This document shows positions 8,293 through 17,060 of a stretch of DNA of 64,000 nucleotides, in pieces (the first letter of the stretch is position 1; the number at the start of each line of letters is the position of its first letter). This DNA comes from Fodinicurvata sp. EGI_FJ10296. GTDB taxonomy: Bacteria > Pseudomonadota > Alphaproteobacteria > DSM-16000 > Inquilinaceae. The position numbers and the translations under genes are program-made. The notes beneath the pieces were generated by a model. It worked only from the letters and a program-made list of their open reading frames with translations. It was not told the DNA's origin and ran no database searches. The stretch lies in assembly GCF_040712075.1 (NCBI RefSeq), contig NZ_JBFCVL010000004.1:434001-498000 (forward strand), given 5' to 3'.

Positions 8293-9171
8293 GTGACGAC
8301 GACCGACATCATCAACCGGTTGCGGATGCTTTCGACCGACGGCAGCAAGGCCGAGCGGCGGCTGGCGGAAGTCATACTGGACGACGTCGAATATGCATCC
8401 AGGGCGCCGATTGCCGACCTGGCCCTGCGCGCCCGAGTCAGTGAGCCGACCGTCACGCGGCTGTGTCGATCGCTGGATTGTGACGGCGTGCGCGATTTCA
8501 AATTCAAACTGGCTCAGGTGCTGGCGATCGGGGGGCTCTATCTCTTCCCGGAGCCGCTGGTCCGCGACGAACGCGACGCGCGTATCGTCGACGCGGTGTC
8601 AGAGGGCGCGGCGCGGGCCATGGACCGCATGCGCGATATCGTCGACATGAACACGGTCAATACCGTTGCCGACCAGTTGATCAAGGCACGGCAGATCTGC
8701 GTTTACGGTTCGGGCGGCGTTTCATCACTTGGCGCCGTCGAATTGCAGAACCGGCTCTTTCGCCTCGGCCTGTCGGTCGTGTCGCATACCGACGGCCAGA
8801 TGCAGCGCATGTCGGCCGCCGTCTGCGACAAGGATTCGCTGGTCGTGGCGATATCCGCCTCTGGCGAAGCCAAATCCATTATGGAATCGGTGCGCGTGGC
8901 CCGACAATACGGCGCCCGGACGATTGCGATCACCAATCCGGATTCCTCCCTCGCCCGGGAAGCCGAAGTGACGCTGCCCTTCGTCATCCCGGCCGACACC
9001 CAGCTCTACAAGCCGACATCAGGCCGATACGCGCTGCTGTTCGTCATCGACCTTATCGCCATGGCGACAGCGGAATCGATCGGTCCCCGCGTGCTGGAAG
9101 GGCTGCGCCGCATCCGCACCAGCCTGTCCGGCCTGAACATGAGCGATCCCGGCAGGCCCATCGGCGACTGA
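8293..9171 (+). CDS. MurR/RpiR family transcriptional regulator
   Basis: The 292-residue protein has an N-terminal RpiR-type helix-turn-helix (SKAERRLAEVILDDVEYAS, then IADLALRARVSEPTVTRLCR) and a C-terminal SIS sugar-isomerase-like domain (VYGSGGVSSLGAVELQ, later SASGEAKSIMESVRVAR). RpiR proteins sense phosphosugars or other small metabolites. I chose GTG 8293 because AGGGAT lies at good spacing and conserved sequence starts soon after; an ATG at 8203 would add a 30-residue, unlikely leader. It lies between the amide-degradation operon (divergent) and the TRAP genes (same direction), so it probably controls both. Confidence 0.87.
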   Translation: MTTTDIINRLRMLSTDGSKAERRLAEVILDDVEYASRAPIADLALRARVSEPTVTRLCRSLDCDGVRDFKFKLAQVLAIGGLYLFPEPLVRDERDARIVDAVSEGAARAMDRMRDIVDMNTVNTVADQLIKARQICVYGSGGVSSLGAVELQNRLFRLGLSVVSHTDGQMQRMSAAVCDKDSLVVAISASGEAKSIMESVRVARQYGARTIAITNPDSSLAREAEVTLPFVIPADTQLYKPTSGRYALLFVIDLIAMATAESIGPRVLEGLRRIRTSLSGLNMSDPGRPIGD

Positions 9172-9223
9172 CCGTCCTGGCGAAACCAGCAAGCGGCATC
9201 AACGAGAAGAGAAGCGGAAACGA

Positions 9224-9727
9224 ATGAGACAACTCGCGGCTACGCTCAGTTACCGGATCAACAAAGTGGTCGAGCTTATTCTCATCGTGCTGATGGCCGC
9301 GTTGGTGATCGATGTCTGGATCGGCGTTGTGGACCGCTACTATTTCAGCTGGCAGTTCAACTGGCCGGAAACGCTGGCGCGTTATCTGATGATCTGGACG
9401 GTTCTGCTCGCCATCTCCACCGGAATCACGAACCGCGAACATATCGGTCTCACCATTCTCATCGACCGGCTGCCGGAGGTCGCGCGGCGCGGCGCCCTGA
9501 TCCTGGCCGACGTTCTGGCGCTCTGCCTGTTCGGATACCTGTTCTGGTACGGGCTGGGCTTCGCCGCATCTGGGCAGTCCCGCCAGGCCATGATTTTCGG
9601 CATGAGCCTGGCGCCCGCCTATTCGGCGATTCCGGCCGCCGCAGGGCTGGCTGCCGTTCAGACGGCCCTGGCCATGATTCGCGATCTCGGACGGCACCAC
9701 GTCCAGGATCAAGCACAGAAGGCCTGA
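9224..9727 (+). CDS. TRAP transporter small permease (DctQ type)
   Basis: The 167-residue membrane protein has four predicted helices and the DctQ signature region (VDRYYFSWQFNWPETLARYL and ITNREHIGL). In TRAP systems the small subunit pairs with the large DctM permease and uses the sodium or proton gradient to import the solute delivered by the periplasmic binding protein. GCGGAAACGA precedes the ATG. It is separated by only 3 nt from the large permease and follows the RpiR regulator by 52 nt. Confidence 0.9.
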   Translation: MRQLAATLSYRINKVVELILIVLMAALVIDVWIGVVDRYYFSWQFNWPETLARYLMIWTVLLAISTGITNREHIGLTILIDRLPEVARRGALILADVLALCLFGYLFWYGLGFAASGQSRQAMIFGMSLAPAYSAIPAAAGLAAVQTALAMIRDLGRHHVQDQAQKA

Positions 9728-9730
9728 CCG

Positions 9731-11011
9731 ATGATCGTCGCAATCATATTCGCCGTCCTGCTGCTGATCGGAACGCCGATCGGATTTGCTATCGGCCTGG
9801 CTGGTCTGGCCGGTCTGGTGGACATGGGCGGTGCCCAGTTCCTGGCCATGGGGCCGAGCCGCATGTTCAACAGTCTGGACGTGTTCCCGTTCCTGGCGAT
9901 GCCGTTCTTCATTCTGGCCGGCGAGATCATGAATCACATCGGCATCACCAGCCAGCTGATGCGCTTCGCCCAGGTCCTCGTCGGCCATTTCCGCGCCGGG
10001 CTCGCGCAGGCGAACATGGTTGCATCGGTGCTGTTCTCCGGCCTCACCGGGGCGGCCACCGCCGACGCCGCCGCTTTCGGCAAGACCCTGGTCCCGGAGA
10101 TGGTCAAGCAGGGGTACCGCCGCGACTATGCCTGCGCCGTCACCGCGGCCGGATCGATCATCGGCCCGACCATTCCGCCATCCGGCATCATGGTCGTCTA
10201 TGGTTCGCTCATGGGTGTATCGATTGGCGGCCTGTTTGCGGCGGGCATCCTGCCGGGACTGGTCATCTGCCTCGTCTGCATGGCGGTCATCGCGCTCGGC
10301 GCCTCAAGTCAGGATCTTCCGGGCGCGACGACGCGGGCTTCCGCCAGAGAAATGGCGAAGACCTTTGTCACGTCGTTCGCCGCCCTGCTCATGCCGGTGA
10401 TCATTCTGGGCGGCATCCTTGGCGGGATCGTCACGCCGACCGAAGCAGCGTCGGTCGCGGTCGCCTATGCCCTGTTTCTGGGCGGCGTGGTCTATCGTAA
10501 CATCAGCTTCAACGCGCTCTGCCGGATGCTGCTGCGCACGGCCGTGATCAGCGGCGTCATCTTCGTCATCATCGCCTTCGCCAGCATGCTCGGCTGGTGG
10601 ATGAGCTTCAACCGGGTCCCGCAGTTGATCGCCGAAACGGTGCTGTCGGTCTCCGACAACCGCTATATCGTGATTCTGCTGATCATCGCGGTGCTTATGG
10701 TTATCGGAACGATCATGGACGTCACGGCGATCCTGATCATCCTGACGCCGGTGCTCGTTCCCCTCGCCAACCAGATCGGTCTGGAACCGATACACGCCGG
10801 CATCATCTTCATCGTCGCCCTCAATATTTCGCTCATGACGCCCCCGGTGGGCGCATGCCTCTTCGTCCTCTCGTCGGTAACCGGCGAGACGCTCGAACGG
10901 ATCGCGGCAAAGCTCTGGCCCTTCCTGCTCGCACAGATCGGAATCCTGATCCTGTTCGCCTTCTGGGAAGATCTGGCCCTGCTGATACCGCGGCTCCTGG
11001 GGTTCGCCTGA
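9731..11011 (+). CDS. TRAP transporter large permease (DctM type)
   Basis: The 426-residue, highly hydrophobic protein has about 12 membrane segments and family motifs: the opening IGTPIGFAIGLAGL, PFFILAGEIMNHIGIT, SGAATADAAAFG-like GAATADAAAFGK, GSIIGPTIPPSGIMVVYG, and TPTEAASVAVAYALFLG. These form the substrate and sodium path of TRAP importers. It lies 3 nt after the small permease and upstream of the binding protein, completing a Q-M-P gene order. Confidence 0.93.
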   Translation: MIVAIIFAVLLLIGTPIGFAIGLAGLAGLVDMGGAQFLAMGPSRMFNSLDVFPFLAMPFFILAGEIMNHIGITSQLMRFAQVLVGHFRAGLAQANMVASVLFSGLTGAATADAAAFGKTLVPEMVKQGYRRDYACAVTAAGSIIGPTIPPSGIMVVYGSLMGVSIGGLFAAGILPGLVICLVCMAVIALGASSQDLPGATTRASAREMAKTFVTSFAALLMPVIILGGILGGIVTPTEAASVAVAYALFLGGVVYRNISFNALCRMLLRTAVISGVIFVIIAFASMLGWWMSFNRVPQLIAETVLSVSDNRYIVILLIIAVLMVIGTIMDVTAILIILTPVLVPLANQIGLEPIHAGIIFIVALNISLMTPPVGACLFVLSSVTGETLERIAAKLWPFLLAQIGILILFAFWEDLALLIPRLLGFA

Positions 11012-11067
11012 TCGCCGAACGCCCTTCAATTACCAGTGATCGACCAACGATAAATCAGGAGTGACTA

Positions 11068-12117
11068 ATGAACAGGAAGCATATTTGCGGATTTGCCGCC
11101 GCCTGCGCACTGACCGGCATGGCCTCGGGCGCCATCGCGGATGGCGGGCTGCTGAAACTGGCACACGACAATGCCCCCGATCCGTTCGACAATCCGGGGC
11201 ACGCTTGCGCACAGGTGTTCTCGAACATCGTTTCGGCGGACACCAACGGCGCCATCGAAGTCGAGATGTATCCCAATGACCAGCTCGGCAGTAACGCCGA
11301 ACAGGTGCAGATGGTGCGCGACGGCGTCATTCAGGCAACGATCGCGTCATCCGGCGCGCTTGCCTCTTACTATCCCAACATCGACGTGCTGAACCTGCCC
11401 TTCGCCTTCTCCGACAACGCATCAACCTACGAGGTGTTCGACGGCGCGTTCGGCCGTGCGCTGAAGGCCGACATCGAAGAGGAACTCGGCGACGTCGTGG
11501 TTCTCGGATTTCCGGATACCGGCGGATTCTTCGCCGTCACCAATTCGCAGAAGGAAATCGCCGATCTCGATGATTTCGAGGGCGTGCGCGTTCGGACCAT
11601 GACGCTGCCGTCGCATCAGGTGATCATGAATGCGCTGGGTGCGGAATCCTACCCTCTGGCATGGGGCGAAGTCTATTCAGCCCTGCAGACCGGCGTAATC
11701 GACGGCCAGATGAATCCGGTGCCGATCATCTCGTTCTCGAATTTCTCCGAAGTGCAGCAATACATGACGCTGACGAACCACCTGTTTTCGCCATACATCA
11801 TGCTGCTGTCGAAATCGTTCTGGGACGGTCTGAGCGAGCAGCAGCAGACGGTCGTTCGCTATGCCGCCGAATCCTGCGTCACCGCCTCGCGCGGGCTTTC
11901 GCGGATCATCGAGGCGTCGGATCGCGGGGTCGGCGGTCTGCAGGACTCGATGGAGATCACCGCCTTGTCGCCCGAGCAGCGCGACGCCATGCGCGACGCG
12001 ACCCAGCCGCCGTTCGAAGCCCACATCCAGGAGGAACTGGGTGAGGACGCGGTCGAGTTGCTCGATCTGTTCAAGGAAAACGTCGCCGAGGCCAACGATT
12101 CCCAGTACCTGAACTAG
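11068..12117 (+). CDS. TRAP transporter substrate-binding protein (DctP type)
   Basis: The 349-residue secreted protein has a signal peptide ending near ASGAIA-DGG and the DctP fold. The conserved landmark is VRTMTLPSHQVIMNALGAESYPLAWGE, whose first Arg normally holds the ligand's carboxylate, followed by SALQTGVIDGQMNPVP. AGGAGTGACTA precedes the ATG. The carboxylate-type site implies an organic acid or a carboxylated amide as ligand, which fits degradation by the neighbouring hydrolases. It ends the operon before a strong hairpin. Confidence 0.92.
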   Translation: MNRKHICGFAAACALTGMASGAIADGGLLKLAHDNAPDPFDNPGHACAQVFSNIVSADTNGAIEVEMYPNDQLGSNAEQVQMVRDGVIQATIASSGALASYYPNIDVLNLPFAFSDNASTYEVFDGAFGRALKADIEEELGDVVVLGFPDTGGFFAVTNSQKEIADLDDFEGVRVRTMTLPSHQVIMNALGAESYPLAWGEVYSALQTGVIDGQMNPVPIISFSNFSEVQQYMTLTNHLFSPYIMLLSKSFWDGLSEQQQTVVRYAAESCVTASRGLSRIIEASDRGVGGLQDSMEITALSPEQRDAMRDATQPPFEAHIQEELGEDAVELLDLFKENVAEANDSQYLN

Positions 12118-12157
12118 CCACACCCAAAGGGTCAGGCCCAAATAGTCAGTCCCCTGA

Positions 12158-12190
12158 CGAGCCCGGTCGGCGTTTCGCCCGCCGGGCTCG
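12158..12190. terminator. Hairpin between convergent dctP and mgtE genes
   Basis: CGAGCCCGG at 12158-12166 pairs perfectly with CCGGGCTCG at 12182-12190, and the loop adds a GCG/CGC pairing. It lies 41 nt after the binding-protein stop and 27 nt from the convergent mgtE stop. There is no T-run, so it is probably a bidirectional GC-rich terminator. Confidence 0.65.
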
Positions 12191-12216
12191 TGCGCGTGGT
12201 CAGGCCACTGGAACGA

Positions 12217-13581
12217 TCACACCAGCAGCGGCATCATCAGGGTGGCGAGGCTGAGCACGAGGAAGAAGCCGGCCATGTCGGTGATCGTGGTCAGCACCGG
12301 TCCGCTGGCGACCGCCGGATCCTGGCCAAGCCGTTTCAGGATCAGGGGCGCGACACCACCGATCGAGACGGCGATCACCGTGTTCGCCGCCAGCGCCAGA
12401 CCGACAACCAGCCCCAGCCACCCATTGCCCTTCCAGACCCAGGCGACGATGGCGATCAATATCCCCAGCGCGATGCCGTTGATGACGCCGACGGACAGTT
12501 CCTTCAGCCATACCCGCAGGGCATCGACCGGCCGCACCAGCCCCAACGACAATTCGCGCATGGTGACGCCAATCGCCTGCATGCCGGCATTGCCGCTCAT
12601 GTCAGAGACCATGGGCAGGAAGATCGCCAGCGCGATCACGGCGGCCAGCGTCTCCTCGTAAAGTGCGATCACGCCCGCCGCCAGGATGTTCAGCACGATA
12701 TTGGCCGACAGCCAGCCGAGCCGTCGTCCGGCCCGGATCTTAAGCGGCATGGAGCGCAGTTCATCGCCGAAAACGCCCTGCTGGCGAAGGTGAGACCGTT
12801 CCGCGCGCTTGACCAGCGCCTCGTCGACGGCCGATCTGGAAACCACGCCGACGAGGATTCCGGCCTCGTCCACGACCGGCAAGCCCAGAAAAGGGTGTTC
12901 GTCGAAGAGGTTCTCCAGCGTATCCAGCGGCGTGTCGACGCTGACGGTCATCGGCGCGATCATGATCTCGCTCAGGGCAACGCTGCGTCGGGTGGTCAGC
13001 AGCAGGCGCAGCGACACCACGCCAACCGGCCGGCCGGCGTCGTCCAGCATATAGGGATGCTGGCCGCGATAGCGTTCGAAATCGTCTTCCCCATCGCCGG
13101 CGAGCCGCTTCAGCACGGCGCCAACGGTGGCATGCTGCGGGAACGAGAACACCTCCGACATCATCAGACCGCCGGCGGACTCGGCATCGTATTCGACCAG
13201 CCGGCGCAGATCCGCGGCCTCGTCGGCATCCATCTCCGCGAACACTGCCTCGGCCGCCGCATCGTCCATCTCGCGGACGACATCGGCCTGAACGTCGCTG
13301 TGCATCTCGTCGAGGATTTCCGCGGCCCTGGCCGCCGCCACATGCTCGATCAGCTCGGCGGCCAGTTCATAGGGCGCCTCTTCGACCAGTTCCGCCGCCA
13401 GTTCCACCGGCATCAGGTCGAATGCCGCATAGCGCCGGGCCTGCGACAGATTGAGCAATTCGCGCAGCGCCTCGTTATACGGCAGCGGGTCGAGCAGCGC
13501 ATTCAGCGCCGCGCCGTCGCCCGCGTCGATCGCTGCCTCAAGGCTTTCGGATATGTCGGTCTGTTCGGTCGTATCGCTCAC
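12217..13581 (-). CDS. mgtE: Magnesium transporter MgtE
   Basis: The 454-residue protein has the three parts of MgtE: an N-terminal superhelical domain rich in acidic residues (EEAPYELAAELIEHVAAARAAE), a pair of CBS domains (about residues 130-255), and a C-terminal five-helix membrane domain with SDMSGNAGMQAIGVTMRE. This motif lines the pore and selects Mg2+. Cytoplasmic Mg2+ bound by the N and CBS domains closes the channel. GTG 13581 is chosen because a perfect AGGAGG lies 7 nt upstream; a longer frame from 13635 would place that site inside the gene. It is unrelated in function to its neighbours. Confidence 0.93.
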   Translation of the reverse strand: MSDTTEQTDISESLEAAIDAGDGAALNALLDPLPYNEALRELLNLSQARRYAAFDLMPVELAAELVEEAPYELAAELIEHVAAARAAEILDEMHSDVQADVVREMDDAAAEAVFAEMDADEAADLRRLVEYDAESAGGLMMSEVFSFPQHATVGAVLKRLAGDGEDDFERYRGQHPYMLDDAGRPVGVVSLRLLLTTRRSVALSEIMIAPMTVSVDTPLDTLENLFDEHPFLGLPVVDEAGILVGVVSRSAVDEALVKRAERSHLRQQGVFGDELRSMPLKIRAGRRLGWLSANIVLNILAAGVIALYEETLAAVIALAIFLPMVSDMSGNAGMQAIGVTMRELSLGLVRPVDALRVWLKELSVGVINGIALGILIAIVAWVWKGNGWLGLVVGLALAANTVIAVSIGGVAPLILKRLGQDPAVASGPVLTTITDMAGFFLVLSLATLMMPLLV

Positions 13582-13690
13582 GTCGCACCTCCTGTACTTG
13601 CAGATGGCGTACAACGAGGGTGGAATCATGTCCACCGGGGATCGGGACCACCGACGGCGCCAACGGTCGTCCTCGTCGCGAAATACCGCA

Positions 13691-13714
13691 TTGCTTAGAT
13701 TTATATCCTATAAT
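13691..13714 (+). promoter_or_regulatory. AT-rich promoter-like stretch before the sugar-acid operon
   Basis: An unusually AT-rich patch contains a perfect TATAAT at 13709-13714, 57 nt before the first start codon of the operon. TTGCTT at 13691 is too close (12 nt) to be a normal -35, so only the -10 element is supported. Confidence 0.35.
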
Positions 13715-13771
13715 ACGATAAAATGAACAACAGGTGCCGGCAAGGTGGCGGCCGGCTCGACTGGGGGGAAG

Positions 13772-14668
13772 ATGGCACGGGACAAGGTCGAACGACTGGT
13801 GGAATCCGCCGACCTGGTCGGCGAAGGACCAGTCTGGTACAGCGGTCTCCTGTATTGGGTGGACATCGTTGGAAAGGTCGTGAAATCACTCGACCCGGAA
13901 ACCGGCGCAATGGACAGCTGGCCCACACCGGAATTCGTATCCGCGGTGATCCCACGCCGCGACGGCGGCTTCCTGCTGCCGATGGTCAGCGGCATTTTCC
14001 AGCAATCCACCGCCGACGGAACACCGACGCTTTGCTGTTCTCCGGACGCCGCCCGGCCGGGCAACCGGTTCAACGATGCCGGCGTCGACCCCAGAGGCCG
14101 GCTATGGGCCGGCAGCATGCAGAACAACATCAACGATGACGCCACCCCGCGCGAGATGGATCGCTGGTCGGGCGCGCTGTTCCGGATCGATCCCGACCGC
14201 ACGGTGACGGAATTCGAAACCGGCCTTGGGATCGCCAATACCTTCGCCTGGAGCCCGGACGAGACGCGGTTCTATTTCGCGGAAACGCTCGACGGTTCGA
14301 TACACGTCTACGACTTCGACGCAGACAGCGGCGAGATTGCCGCCAAGCGCCTGTTCGCGAGAACAGAGGGGCGCGGCGCACCGGACGGGTCCTGCGTCGA
14401 TGTCGACGGCTGCCTGTGGAATGCCCGTTTCGGCGGTGGCGTCGTAATTCGCTATCGCCCGGACGGCGAGATCGACCGCATCCTGGAAATGCCCGTACCG
14501 AATGTCACGAGCTGCACCTTCATCGGCCCTCGGCTCGACCGGTTGGCCATCACCACAGCCCGGTTCGGCATGTCGGCCACCGAGTTGGACCGTTATCCCG
14601 ATGCCGGCCATCTGTTCGTCGCCGATGTCGGCACGCAGGGTCTCGCCACCGTACCATTCGCCGGGTGA
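13772..14668 (+). CDS. SMP-30/gluconolactonase family lactonase
   Basis: The 298-residue six-bladed propeller has the family metal sites GEGPVW, NRFNDAGVDPRGRLWAGSM, and GIANTFAWSPDE, plus APDGSCVDVDGCLWNA. Members hydrolyse sugar lactones to aldonic acids with a divalent metal in the centre. ATG 13772 follows GGGGGA at 5 nt; a GTG at 13745 would add nine residues. It opens an operon with two acid-sugar dehydratases, an ABC importer and a sugar dehydrogenase, where a lactonase is the expected second step of non-phosphorylative sugar oxidation. Confidence 0.87.
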   Translation: MARDKVERLVESADLVGEGPVWYSGLLYWVDIVGKVVKSLDPETGAMDSWPTPEFVSAVIPRRDGGFLLPMVSGIFQQSTADGTPTLCCSPDAARPGNRFNDAGVDPRGRLWAGSMQNNINDDATPREMDRWSGALFRIDPDRTVTEFETGLGIANTFAWSPDETRFYFAETLDGSIHVYDFDADSGEIAAKRLFARTEGRGAPDGSCVDVDGCLWNARFGGGVVIRYRPDGEIDRILEMPVPNVTSCTFIGPRLDRLAITTARFGMSATELDRYPDAGHLFVADVGTQGLATVPFAG

Positions 14669-14702
14669 CCGCAGCCTGCCACCTTAACGAGGAAACGCCG
14701 CC

Positions 14703-15908
14703 TTGCGAATCGAAGCCGTCGAAACGCTCCGTCTCGGAGAATTCCCCAATCTCCTGTGGGTACGCCTGCACACCGAAGGCGGCATTGCCGGGCTGGGCGA
14801 GACCTTCATGGGCGCCGCCGCCGTCGAGGCCTATATCCATGAACACGCCGCCCCGCGACTGGTTGGCGGCGACGTTCGCGACGTTGAGCGGCTGACGCGG
14901 TCGCTGTCGGGCTATCTCGGCTTTCGCGGCTCAGGGGTGGAAACGCGCGGCATCTCGGCGATCAATATCGCATTGTGGGATGCCTTCGGTCAGGTCGCGG
15001 GGATGCCGATCTACCGGTTGCTCGGCGGACCGTCGCGGGACAGCGTGCGCATCTACAATACCTGCGCCGGATACAAATACGTCCGCAAGGCGACATCGCA
15101 GCAGGTCGACAATTGGGGTCTGGGCGGCGACGAAGGGCCGTACGAGGATCTGGATGCCTTTCTGAACGATGCCGGCCCCCTGGCCGAAAGCCTGCTGGAC
15201 CAGGGCATTACGGGCATGAAGATCTGGCCATTCGACCCGTATGCCGAGGCGTCGGGCGGGCTTTATATCGCGCCGGACGAGCTGGAACAGGCGCTGACGC
15301 CGTTCCGGCAGATCCGCGATGCCGTTGGCGAGCGCATGGACATCATGGTCGAGTTCCATTCGCTGTGGAACCTGCCGACGGCAATCCGGATCGCCGAGGC
15401 GCTGAGACCCTTCAACACCTTCTGGCACGAAGACCCGATCCGCATGGACAGCCTGGACGACCTGCGCGGCTATGCGGCGCGGTCGCCAGCGCCGGTTTGT
15501 GCTTCGGAAACCCTTGCCGGGGTCTCGGGCTTTCGCGATCTGCTGCAGACCGGCGCGGCCGGCGTGGTCATGCTGGACCTGTCCTGGTGCGGCGGCCTGT
15601 CGGAAGCCCGCAAGATTGCCGGCATGGCCGAAGCCTGGCATCTGCCGGTGGCCCCGCATGATTGCACCGGCCCGGTGGTCCTGACCGCCTCGACCCATCT
15701 GTCAATCCATGCCCCGAATGCGATGATCCAGGAAACGGTGCGCGCCTTTTACCATGGCTGGTACCGGGAGCTGGTAACCGACCTGCCCCCGATCGAGAAC
15801 GGCACGATCCGGGCGCCGGAGGGGCCGGGCCTGGGTATCGCACTGCAACCCGGCCTGGAAGACCGGGACGATGCCATCCGGCGTGTGACGACGGTCAGCG
15901 ACAGCTAG
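14703..15908 (+). CDS. Mandelate racemase/muconate lactonizing enzyme family protein
   Basis: This 401-residue enolase-superfamily enzyme has N-terminal capping domain GLGETFMG and barrel metal ligands E217 (MVEFHS), E243 (FWHEDP) and E269 (ASETLAG), with the acid/base histidine H319 in APHDCTGP. The arrangement matches acid-sugar dehydratases of the MR subgroup, which remove water from aldonic acids to give 2-keto-3-deoxy acids. It starts with TTG 14703 behind GAGGAA. The gene lies 34 nt after the lactonase, the enzyme expected to make its substrate. The sugar specificity is not readable. Confidence 0.87.
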   Translation: MRIEAVETLRLGEFPNLLWVRLHTEGGIAGLGETFMGAAAVEAYIHEHAAPRLVGGDVRDVERLTRSLSGYLGFRGSGVETRGISAINIALWDAFGQVAGMPIYRLLGGPSRDSVRIYNTCAGYKYVRKATSQQVDNWGLGGDEGPYEDLDAFLNDAGPLAESLLDQGITGMKIWPFDPYAEASGGLYIAPDELEQALTPFRQIRDAVGERMDIMVEFHSLWNLPTAIRIAEALRPFNTFWHEDPIRMDSLDDLRGYAARSPAPVCASETLAGVSGFRDLLQTGAAGVVMLDLSWCGGLSEARKIAGMAEAWHLPVAPHDCTGPVVLTASTHLSIHAPNAMIQETVRAFYHGWYRELVTDLPPIENGTIRAPEGPGLGIALQPGLEDRDDAIRRVTTVSDS

Positions 15909-15985
15909 TCAAACCCGCTTATCGCCCCCGGCTCAGAGAACCACCTGAAAAATCACCACAACAATCATCAAAAGGGAGTAACGCA

Positions 15986-16975
15986 ATGAACAGCACCAAA
16001 AGGATTCTTCTCGCCGGTATCGCCGCCGGTACCGCCGGCCTCGTCGCCGGATCGGCGCTCGCGCAGGATCAGGAACGCTATATTTTCGTTCACCACGCCA
16101 GCACCGGCAATGTTTTCTGGCAAGCGGTGCAGCAGGGCATGAACGACGCCTGCGAGCAGGTCGGCGCCGATTGCCAGATGATCTTTGCCCAGACCGAGGG
16201 CGATCTGCAGCAGCAATTGAACAATTTCCAGACCGCTGTTGCCCAGCAGCCCGACGGCATCGTCACCAGCATCGTCGACGACACCATATTCGATCAGCCC
16301 ATCGCCGAGGCTGTCGACGCGGGTATCCCGGTCATTGCATCGAATACCGACGACAGCGAAGGCGCGGCCGGCAACCCGCGCCTGTCCTTCATCGGCCAGA
16401 ATCTGACGGCCGCGGGCTATGGGCTGGCCCAGGCGATGTCGGACGAGTTCCCAGACGAAGGCCCGATTCAGGTGCTGATCGGCGTGTCGGAGCCCGGCCA
16501 GAGCTGGTCGGAACTGCGCGCGCAGGGCATCGCCGATTTCATGGACGACTATATCGACGCCAACCCGGACCGCGAGATCAGCTACGAACGGCTGGATTCC
16601 GGCACCGATCTGTCGGCGACCGCCAACCGGGTCGCGGCCTATGTTCAGGCCACGCCGGACCTCACCGCGTATTTCGATACCGGGTACTGGCACGCCGGCG
16701 CCGCCAACGCGCTGCGCGATCTCGACTACGAACCGGGCGATATCCTGCTTGGCGGTTTCGATCTCGTGCCGGTCGTGCTCGACGAAATGGAGGCCGGTTA
16801 CATTCAGTACCAGATCGACCAGCAGCCCTATCTGCAGGGTTATCTGCCGATCATCCAGCTGGATCTGATGAACGAGTTCGGCCTGAGCGCCTGGAGTGTC
16901 GATACCGGCAGCGGGCTGGTCACACCGGACGACGTGGCGGAAATCCGGGCACTTTCGGAACAGAACGTCCGCTGA
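15986..16975 (+). CDS. Sugar ABC transporter substrate-binding protein (CUT2/RbsB type)
   Basis: The 329-residue protein carries a signal peptide (MNSTKRILLAGIAAG... to SALA-QDQ) and a type-1 periplasmic binding fold, with the landmark FVHHASTGNVFWQAVQQGM at the N-lobe and DNDD-like SNTDDSEGAAG near residue 125. It captures a monosaccharide in the periplasm for the permease and ATPase that follow. AAAGGGAG lies 7 nt before the ATG. A longer frame starting at 15662 is the out-of-frame end of the preceding enzyme. Confidence 0.88.
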   Translation: MNSTKRILLAGIAAGTAGLVAGSALAQDQERYIFVHHASTGNVFWQAVQQGMNDACEQVGADCQMIFAQTEGDLQQQLNNFQTAVAQQPDGIVTSIVDDTIFDQPIAEAVDAGIPVIASNTDDSEGAAGNPRLSFIGQNLTAAGYGLAQAMSDEFPDEGPIQVLIGVSEPGQSWSELRAQGIADFMDDYIDANPDREISYERLDSGTDLSATANRVAAYVQATPDLTAYFDTGYWHAGAANALRDLDYEPGDILLGGFDLVPVVLDEMEAGYIQYQIDQQPYLQGYLPIIQLDLMNEFGLSAWSVDTGSGLVTPDDVAEIRALSEQNVR

Positions 16976-17060
16976 GTGCGGCAATCGCGAAAGGGGGCGG
17001 CACGCCGCTCCCTTTCGTTCGCCCGAACCGTCCCTGCCCGTTCATATCGGTTGCCGCTCC

